From contig CM074759.1 in the NCBI GenBank assembly GCA_037355855.1, positions 5,642,001 to 5,706,000 of the forward strand: a stretch of 64,000 bases of DNA, given 5' to 3'. Shown here piece by piece: positions 1 to 8,500 of the stretch. This DNA is from Pseudo-nitzschia pungens. Its lineage: Eukaryota > Bacillariophyta > Bacillariophyceae > Bacillariales > Bacillariaceae. Position numbers and translations under genes: made by a program. How positions within the stretch are numbered: position 1 is the stretch's first letter; each line of letters starts with the position of its first letter. The notes beneath the pieces were generated by a model. The model made no database searches and was not told the origin of the DNA. It saw only the letters and a program-made list of their open reading frames with translations.

Positions 1-2300
1 GCTCCTTCGATCTACACATGAAGACCATAGACAAGATCCTTGACAGGCTAAATCACTATGGACTTAAATGCAACCCACTCAAGTGTGACTGGGCTGTACA
101 AGAAACTGATTTCCTCGGATACTGGATGACACCTACAGCAGTTAAGCCATGGAGGAAGAAGATTGAAGCCATTCTACATATGGACCGACCTCAAACTGTG
201 ACCCAAGTCAAGTCCTTCCTCGGCGCAGTAGGGTATTACAGAGATATGTGGCCTCGCAGGTCCCATGTCTTAGCTCCCCTCTTCGATACAACCGGTACGC
301 CCAAGAAGACTCCCCAAGCAGCTACCATTAAAGCCAAACAAAGAAAAGCCCCTCCGGCCTTTACTTGGGGACCTGCCCAAGACAAAGCCTTCCAAGAAAT
401 GAAAGCCATGGTGGCAGCAGATGCGCTGAACACCTATCCAGACCTCAACAAGCCCTTTGAACTGTACACTGATGCCTCAGACCTACAACTAGGCGCCGCC
501 ATAATCCAAGATGGCAAGCCTATTGCATATTGGTCCAAGAAACTATCTGATGCCCAAAAGAATTATACAACCATGGAGAAAGAACTCCTCGCAATTGTAC
601 TCTGCTGCAAAGAGTACAGAAAGATGCTCCTCGGTGGAGTCATCAATGTATACACTGACCATAAGAATCTTACCTTCAGAACCCTCTCAGTCCAACAAGT
701 CCTCCAGTGGAGACTATTCCTTGAAGAATTCGGCGTCAACCTCACCTATGTTGAAGGCAAGAAGAATGTTCTTGCTGACGCCTTCTCCAGACTCCCCAGG
801 ATGGATCCACCTACTGAAGGGAAGAAAGCCCTTGAAAAGGGCACCTTAATCGATTTCTTGAAACTTGAAGTCCCCAAGCAAGATGAAGAACTGTTTCTAG
901 CAGAGTTCCCCAACCTCTTCCAGCACTTATGCAATGACGCAGACAAAGAACTACAAGCCTGTTTGCTGAATAATGAGTGTCTAGTCAACCTACCAAACAA
1001 TCAAGACTTGAAATGCCCGGTGAACTATTCCAATATCTATCTACATCAGCAAAAGGACCCTACTATCAAGTTCAAGATCCAGTCCAAAGCCTTCTTCTAC
1101 CAAGAATTAGAAGGCAATAACATCCTCTGCCATGCCAACCAATCCAATCGAGACAACTGGAGAATCTACATACCAAGCTCTCTCGCAAATGATACCATCC
1201 AATGGTACCATCTTCTGTTGGGTCATTGTGGATCCACCAGGTTATATCAAACTATCTCCTCAAGATTCTACATCGACAATCTATCCAATCTTTGCAAGAC
1301 TTACATCTGCCCGGACAGCTGCATTAAATACAAGAACCAGCACTCCAAGTATGGCAAGTTGCCACCGAAAGAAGCCCCATTGGCGCCCTTCAACGAGGTA
1401 CATGTCAATCTTATAGGCCCCTGGAAAATTATAGCCCAAGGTAAGAACTATAACTTCAAGGCACTAACTTGTATTGATCCAGTCACTAACCTCCTCGAGA
1501 TCATCAGAATCAGAGACAAGTCATCTCAGCATGTATCAGACCAGTTCAGGAACTGTTGGCTCTCAAGGTATCCAAGACCCATCAGGTGTGTTCATGACAA
1601 TGGTGGAGAATTTCTAGGATCTGAATTCCAAACTACACTCAACCAATATGGAATTCAGGCCATTCCTACCACTGTAAAGAATCCCCAGTCTAACGCCATC
1701 TGCAAACAAGTCCATCATACAGTTGCTGATATCCTCCGAGTCCTGGTACATGTCAATCCCCCTCAAGCTAATACCAGAGCCAGTCAGCTCATGGATAATG
1801 CGCTTGCGACTTGCATGCATGCCTCCAGATGTGCAGTGAATGCCTCCTTACAAGCCTCTCCAGGATCCCTGGTGTTCAATCGGGACATGCTAATTGATCT
1901 GCCATTGACCTCGAACCTATTAGCCCTGCAGCAGCTTCGACAACAGGGAATTAACAAGAATCTCCTTAGAGATAATGCCAAGAGAATCAATCATACCTTC
2001 CAAGTCAATGACAAGGTATGGATCCAAGAGCCAGATCCGGACAAACTTCAACCCAGGAAGACCGGTCCCTTTCCAATCACACAAGTCAATCCGAATGGAA
2101 CTGTAAAACTGCAAAGAGCTCCCTCAGTGGTGGAAACAGTGAACATCCGGAAGCTAACGCCATATCGAGAGCCGAATCAGTCAGAACCTACAGTAAGTAA
2201 TCAAGCGAATCAGTCGGAGTCTACGCCGACTGAACCTGCAGATATTGAAGTAAGCCAATCAAATGACTCGGATTGCTCCCTGAGTCACTGGTCGGCTTAA
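1..2300 (+). pseudogene. Gypsy A1 Pol, 3' part (RT end, RNase H, integrase)
   Basis: The reading frame is open from the window edge to the TAA at 2298-2300; the first ATG in view (18) is internal. The N-terminal residues match the part of the A2 protein just after its YIDD motif, so the visible protein starts inside the RT palm. RNase H follows (LYTDASDLQLGAA near residue 150, TDHKNL near 215). Next come an HHCC zinc-binding segment and the integrase core. The first catalytic Asp, seen as HVDLIGPW in A2 and A3, is Asn here (HVNLIGPW). The catalytic Glu, seen as AICERVHH in the other copies, is Lys (AICKQVHH). The DNA is otherwise very close to A2 and A3. The frame is intact but integrase is predicted dead, hence the pseudogene call. 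Confidence 0.85.
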
Positions 2301-2330
2301 CTGTGGGATTCGTTCAATCATGAGGCACTA

Positions 2331-2953
2331 TGTAACATGCTAGCGTAGGCTAGTAGTTACGAATTAATAATTAACCGAATCCCACATGGGATTCAAATAT
2401 ATAAGGTGTAACATGCTAGCATAGGCTAGTAGTGTTACGGATTAATAATTAACCGAATCCCACATGGGATTCAAATATATATATAAGGTATCCATGTACG
2501 GATATCGGGTATGTATCAACGGGCATGCAGAAGAGAGCGATTATACGATTAAGGTTACATACGGAATATATGTTATATACGGGAATGGATATTGTATGAA
2601 GAGGTCGCGATAACCTCATCGCTCATTATTTCCTCTCTTTAATTTCAATCCCATCTCGTAAAGTGAATTAACACACAATTATTCATACTACTCCAAATTT
2701 CTACTTTAGAGTGTTACATAAGGTATCCAGGTATGGATATCTGGTATATATAAACAGGCATGCAGAAGAGAGCGATTATACGATTAAGGTTACATACAGA
2801 ATATATGTTATATACAGGGATGGATATTATATGAGGAGATCGCGATAACCTCATCGCTCATTATTTCCTCTCTTTAATTTCAATCCCATCTCGTAAAGTG
2901 AATTAACACACAATTATTCATACTACTCCGAATTTCTACTTTAGAGTGTTACA
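2331..2953 (+). repeat. Shared LTR of A1 and A2 with internal tandem duplications
   Basis: The LTR starts TGTAACATGC and ends GAGTGTTACA, giving TG...CA ends with TGTAACA/TGTTACA inverted termini. It contains two tandem duplications. A 76-bp unit at the 5' end occurs at 2331-2406 and again from 2407. A 235-bp unit at the 3' end occurs at 2484-2718 and 2719-2953, each copy ending GTGTTACA. The A2 3' LTR (18597-19143) has the 235-bp duplication but only one 76-bp unit, which accounts for 623 versus 547 bp. I noted three substitutions between the two LTRs in shared sequence. It lies directly between A1 pol and the A2 leader. Confidence 0.9.
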
Positions 2954-2966
2954 CAGTAATTACTGT
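2953..2966 (+). other. Perfect 14-nt palindrome at the expected primer-binding site of A2
   Basis: ACAGTAATTACTGT is its own reverse complement. It begins with the last base of the LTR, exactly where a tRNA primer-binding site (TGG...) would be expected; no TGG is present. The same palindrome sits at the same place in A3 (60741-60754). Confidence 0.7.
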
Positions 2967-3094
2967 CCGCTTTCACGTAGGAACAGTAGTAGAATTCAGT
3001 ACTGAACTCTCACGAAAACCAAACCAACAGCCTCAACAATAGAGGCAACTTGTATCCCTGACAAGAGCAACCTCCTTACCTAACTCCTTCAACC

Positions 3095-4159
3095 ATGGCC
3101 GGAATCTACAGAGATCCCCCCATTGCCTACAAGAGCTCTTTCGATCGGACCAAGCCCAAGCTTTTTACTCTATACAACGTCGATGAGGATCGAACCGACA
3201 GCATGAAAGTCCCCCTGTTTACAGAGACAGGAGGCCTGGAAGAGCTGCTCTTTGTGGAAGAGTCCTTCAGGAATGCTGCCAAGCTCCTAAGACTACCAAT
3301 CAATATCTACCTTACTCACTTCAGTCGCTGTCTCACCACCGACGCGCAAACCAAGTGGAATGACATGATAAAGGATCCACTGGACCCAGAGGAGTACCAA
3401 TATGAACAGGAAGAGATTGGAGGATATGAATAAGCGTTCCTTGACTTCACCAAGTTCTACTGCAATGCCAGAGACGCCAGAGACATCATGCACACCTACC
3501 TTCGAAGCTCCGAATGTCGAAAGACGCCATCGGTTACATGCAAAGAACACGCTGATCGTATCCTTATCCTCATGAAATACACCCAGAAGCTGGATGGAAG
3601 CAGTGCTCCCCTCTCCAGAGTGGAGAAACTGACTATCCTTCTACACTCCTTCCCCTCCGGATGGATCGAAAGCTACGGAATCATTCACAGTGGAATTCAA
3701 GCAGATACCACAGTCGAGCACATAGTGGATCACATGAGCTGTCACGAACGCCAAGCAAACAAGAAAGGCAACAAGAACAACAACAAACAGCAGCAGAAGC
3801 GCTCGAACAACAACAACAACAACAACAACAACAACGCCCGAAAGCGCAACTATAATTCCAACCACAAGGGAAACCAGAACAAGAAGAAATCCAACCCCTG
3901 TAGGATCCCAGGCCATAATCATGGCTGGTCTGAGTGTCCGAAAAACCGGTTCTCCAAGAACTACAACAAGGGCTCCGGAAACAACCAACAAACTGAGTCC
4001 TTCCACACTCATACCCAAACTCTCATGATACCAGGAAGCAATGAGACCTTCCAAGCGCACATCAATGCAGCGCGTGAAGCAGCGATCGAAGAATACCATG
4101 CCAATCATGGTGGAAGAACAGAACGGAGCATCGATGGGGAACTCGTGTGGCTCCCCTGA
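3095..4159 (+). pseudogene. Gypsy A2 Gag with premature TAA
   Basis: The start ATG (MAGIYRDPPIAYK) matches A3 gag (MTGIYRDPPITYK). The frame is broken by TAA at 3431-3433, where A3 has CAA after GGYE. After the stop the same frame runs on to a UGA at 4157-4159. Features are a retrotransposon Gag capsid-like region, an Asn/Gln tract (about 3780-3835) within a Lys-rich region, and a zinc-finger-like CRIPGHNHGWSEC segment. Gag would form the cytoplasmic particle and bind RNA. Pol follows in the same frame after the UGA. One C-to-T change explains the break. Confidence 0.85.
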
Positions 4160-5251
4160 GTCTCCAAGGCCTCCCGGCCTAAGAAGCCCCCGGCTTCACC
4201 AAAACCAGCAATCACCTTGCCTCCAGCTCCCCGGGAACTGGATGCCAGAACAGCCCTGCTGTCTGGGATGACGCATGGAGGAGATCTCCCAGATAAAGAG
4301 GGGAAGGAACCTACAGGATGGAGTATTCCTGTTGAAAGCTCAGCAAAGCCTGCGAACGCAGCAACCAAAACAGTTCGGTTCTCCGGAACGAACGATACGA
4401 ACATGGATCCTAATTGCAAACCGAATCGATCCAAGGGTACAGACGCAAAAGATAGGACAGCAGCAATAAATAGACCAACCTTGTCCCTGGCAAGAAATTG
4501 GTCTACCGGTACAGCAAAAAATCTCTATTGCAACACCCAAAACTCCAAAGACTACACCAAAGGAGGTGCGCTGGAGAAAAATAATTTAAAGCTGCTGTCG
4601 ACTGCTGCAAATACAGCAGAACAGGCATCGAATATGAGCAACGTGGCTCCTATTTCAAATAAGAGCAACGTGGCTCCTATTCTTCTAACCACAGTACAGT
4701 ACATACAAGGCATCCCCATGAAATCAAGACCACTACTAGCGCTACTAGACAGTGGATCCTCTGGAACTCTAATCAACAAAAGAGCACTACCATTTGGCAC
4801 CATACCAATAAGAAGCAAGCATCAAGTCCTAACCACGACAGCAAATGGAAGCTTTGATACAACCGAGTATATCATTATGAAGAATACCAAGCTACAGGAG
4901 TTCGGCAACTACAACATCGACCGGCACGAGGCAAGGCTCTTCCATTCCCCTAACTGCAAATATGATCTGATACTAGGCAGAGACTTCCTCCACCTAGCAA
5001 AGATCAATCTCCTATTCAAAGAAGGAGCAGTTCAGTGGATGGACAGAACCATTCCTATGAAGGATACCTCTCTATACCATGACAACCACACCATGCTCAT
5101 GGAAGAACTAGAAGATGCCGAACTCTTTGCTGATGATCTCTCCTTTGCTAATCCATACAAGTCCAAGGTTATCCTAGACAGAGCCTACCAAGAAACAGAC
5201 CCATCTGCAGTCGCGCAACAGCAGAGCCACATGTCCACAGCAGAGCAGCAA
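4160..5251 (+). pseudogene. Gypsy A2 Pol, 5' part (protease), cut by LINE insertion
   Basis: This is the N-terminal part of Pol, in the same frame as Gag and following the UGA at 4157-4159; the first ATG is at 4217. The aspartic protease has the LLALLDSGSSGTL motif at about 4734-4773, with DSGSS as the catalytic loop. The segment stops where the LINE target duplication begins (5252-5270), and the remainder of Pol resumes at 15717. No nonsense or frameshift was found in this part. The natural product would be a Gag-Pol polyprotein cleaved by this protease. Confidence 0.85.
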
Positions 5252-5270
5252 CAGTTCCAAGCAGTACTAA
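5252..5270 (+). repeat. Target site duplication of the LINE (left copy)
   Basis: CAGTTCCAAGCAGTACTAA is repeated exactly at 15717-15735. The two 19-bp copies flank the LINE and mark the insertion point within A2 pol. Confidence 0.95.
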
Positions 5271-5570
5271 TAATAATAATATACGTATTTAAATAACTTT
5301 ATTCACCAAAGGTGAAACTAAATTACTCAGTCTGTAACCAGACTTTAACGTCGCCTCCATCAAAGAGTCAGGACCCCAAGTGGTAGAATGACAAATTTTT
5401 CAAACAAACCTTGAAGATCAAGCAGGGAAAAAGACAAACAAGTCCCACAAAATAGGGACTTGAGAGAAAGTGAGATGGGAATGGAGATATTGGGATAAGA
5501 TCCAGTATCAAAAGGTAAATGACAAGATAAGAAGCAAGAACAGAAGACAAAACCAAGGTACAAAGTGTAA
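5271..5570 (-). other. LINE 3' UTR with two conserved hairpins and TTA tail
   Basis: In the sense (minus) direction the last ~60 nt contain AGTCTGGTTACAGACT (5344-5329) and TTCACCTTTGGTGAA (5316-5302), each able to form a hairpin. An A/T-rich stretch and a TTA/ATT repeat follow, abutting the target duplication. The same two hairpins end two other elements here (20165-20206 and 49078-49119). By analogy with other LINEs this is the probable recognition site for the element's reverse transcriptase (inference). Confidence 0.75.
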
Positions 5571-8500
5571 TCAACCCTGAGGTCCAGTGAGCCAGGCTCT
5601 GAGGAGAGCAGCCTCTCGTTGGTATGGCTGCACTGGTTGGACAGGCGCTGCATACTGCTTCCTGGCAAGGTGGATGGTTGCAAGCCACTGCTTCTTAGCA
5701 GTCAGGGTGTAACCTTGTAGGACTTGGAAAGGGGTTTGTAAAAGGGAGTGTGACTGGGGAAGTGCACCAGCTGCACCAATTGCCAATTCAGAGGAGATGG
5801 AAGCATCAAGAGATTGGTGTTGTTCAGCATCAAGGGTACCCCCAGGACCATGGAGTCGTTCATTCCTATAGGTCCAAAGATCCCAGGAGGTAAGAAAGAA
5901 CTGATGGATGATAGCTGTAGCCCAACGTTTGGGAGAGCGCTTGCTTCCAATGTGGGAGTAGTAGTCAGCCTGGATTTGGTACCAGCGAGGAGACCACCTA
6001 CCAAGAAGCCAGTTGTGCCAACCAATAGTCCTCTGTGCCCTGACAGCAGAAGCAATTGCAAGTGAGTAGGATGATGGATAAATTCTCTGGCCCTTCCGAA
6101 CTCTGGTGAGGAGATCCACAATGGCAACAGCCAATGATGGAGCAGTTTGTTCAGCTTCAAGCCTCTTCTGCAGTGGTCCCGTGAAGGCAGACACACTATG
6201 CGTGACAGCCCCAGTATCCTTGCAGGAGAGCACATGAGAAACCTTCTCGTTGTCTGCATCACACAATGGGCACCTGGAGTGATCCTGATACTGGTAGTGA
6301 AGGAGTTGGTTGCCAACACCAATGCATCCAGAAGCAAACTTGACAAACCACCTTTGCATGCCAGGAGGTAGACGCTTGAAGGCAGACAGATGGGCACACC
6401 AATGGATGGAACTCAGAACAGGTTGTGGAATGGGGATGTCATGGTGGGTCTGCCAATATTTAAGAAGAGGAGGACCAGAAATAGCAACATGCAAAGCATT
6501 CTGATCAAACCTTGAACACTTGCATCCATTGAGAGAAAATGCCCAAGGCTCAAACACAAGTCTGGGATAGTGATGGGCAGAAGCTCTATGGACAGAGAGA
6601 AAGGCCTTTGCCATGCTGTCAACCTGATGATTGCGAAGGGCCCACCAATCAAGAAAGATTCCAGCTTGATGGCCCTGAACCCACTGAAAGTGCACAGAGA
6701 TTGGCAGGGCAGAAATCATGTTTCTGATGACATAAACATAATCAAAAGACTTCTGGGAAATAACCAATGGCCATGATCCCTCAGCCTGTTTGAGAGCTGT
6801 GTCACCATCCAGAGCAATAGTGATAGAGCCAGAAGCAATATCAAAAAGACTCACCAGAGCAGTGCAACAGGTGAGAACCCCAAGGATGCCTGCCAGCTCA
6901 CTCCTATAGGATGATTGGTCCTCAGGGGATCCACTGACAAAATTACAGCCAGTGAGGAACAATGAAGCATTCTTGGTGGAGGTATTGGGTGATAGAATGA
7001 AAGCAGAAGTTCCTCTGAGAAGGTCCGGATCAAATGAACCATCACATACAGCACTGGCAGTACCACTCTCAATAGCATCAACAAGGTGCTGACAGCCAGC
7101 CTGTGGTAGGGAATATTTGTGGAGAAGTACTCTTGGTGACTCACAGAGTGCATCAAAGGCATCTACTGGGGAGTCTGGAAGAGAATCAAATGGATTGTAC
7201 ACCAGAGGATCCATGTCAGGAGGCTCAGAAACAAAAGCAGAGGACCCAACAACGCGTACAACTTGTCCACAAATAACAGGGCAGACAAGCACATCAGCAC
7301 AGGCTGGTTTGTCAGAAATGATTTCAGAAGTGACCCTGTATCTGCCCCTGCCCTGGGAGGTGCTCACAATCCAGCCAGTAGAAGTTTTGAAGAATATTCT
7401 GTTGATGGATGGAGACAAAAACCAAGGCCAAAGAGAAGCTGTCTGGGGAGAGAGCCAATGCCCAAGATGAAAAGAAGGAGCCAGTGCCCTGGCTGCAGGG
7501 GGTGGACAGGGGGGAAGAAAACAGGTCTGAAGAGCCTTAGTCCATAAGCGCTGTGCTGCTGGAGGCCAAGATGGAGGACATCTAGGCCAGTCAAGATGAT
7601 CCCTCAAGTGATTGGAGGATGTCAGCTGGAAGGCCATGGGAGAGAGTCTTTTCCCATCTGGAGTACAAATGTCAGCAAGGGAGATAGCCTTGAGTGACAT
7701 GCGCATGTGATTCAAGAGGGACAAGTCAGCACCTCTGAAGCCAGCGTTGACAAAGGCTAGCATGAGATAGCAGTCATTGGAACGTAGCAGGGGAAGATCT
7801 GGGAAGTCTTCAAACAAGCTCACAGGGTGAACAGAGAAAAACTTCCACACATGTTTGTACCAGCAAGGAGTGACGTAGGAAGCAAAAGGATGATATGGGG
7901 TGACACCAAGATGGAGAGGAATGCCAAGTTCGAGCCGTAGAGACTCAGCAGTTAGCCTGAGAATCCGACCAGTTTGGGAGGACCTGACAGATTCCTGAAA
8001 GAGAGTGGCAATATGACTGAACTCTTGGAGGAGGTAGGGATGAACGAAACCAAAGCCTTGATAGAGGGAAGGACCATAGAATACGTGTCTGGGAAATGTC
8101 CGTGACATCCCTGCTTTATTCAGCACAGGAACAAGTGCTGGGTGAATGATCTTCGTCCAGGTGGCCTCATCAAGTTGCGTGACAGGCATGGGGTATTCAA
8201 CAGACTTCATGAAAGAATACTTGAATGTGTAGAGGGATGCCCTCTTCTCACACTTGGAAGCCTTGAGCTGAGAGCCAAAAGACTGAGACTGGGACTTCAT
8301 GTGAGCAATCTGTGCTTCCTCATTGCCATCCATGGAGATAAAAACCCCAAGGGTCTTGTCAGCATGATCAACTTCAAACCGATCCAGGGTAGCTCGATTG
8401 CCATTCTTGTCAGCAACAGAGAAGTCACCGGGCATGTCAGCAATGGAGCGATAGTCCCAACCGGATCCATTCCATTTGAAGTCAATCAAATAACAGAAGG

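Larger units (their letters stand above)
1..2953 (+). mobile_element. Ty3/gypsy element A1 (3' part), family A
   Basis: This is the 3' portion of a family A LTR retrotransposon that starts before the window. It holds the end of reverse transcriptase, RNase H, integrase and the 3' LTR at 2331-2953. The domain order RT-RNase H-integrase is the Ty3/gypsy order. The LTR also acts as the 5' LTR of the next copy (A2), so A1 and A2 are a tandem pair sharing one LTR. Two integrase active-site residues are changed, so this copy is unlikely to be autonomous. Confidence 0.9.

Noticed and set aside
3641..4108. Minus-strand 155-aa frame with a poly-Val run
   Set aside because: Antisense shadow of the Asn-rich part of A2 gag.
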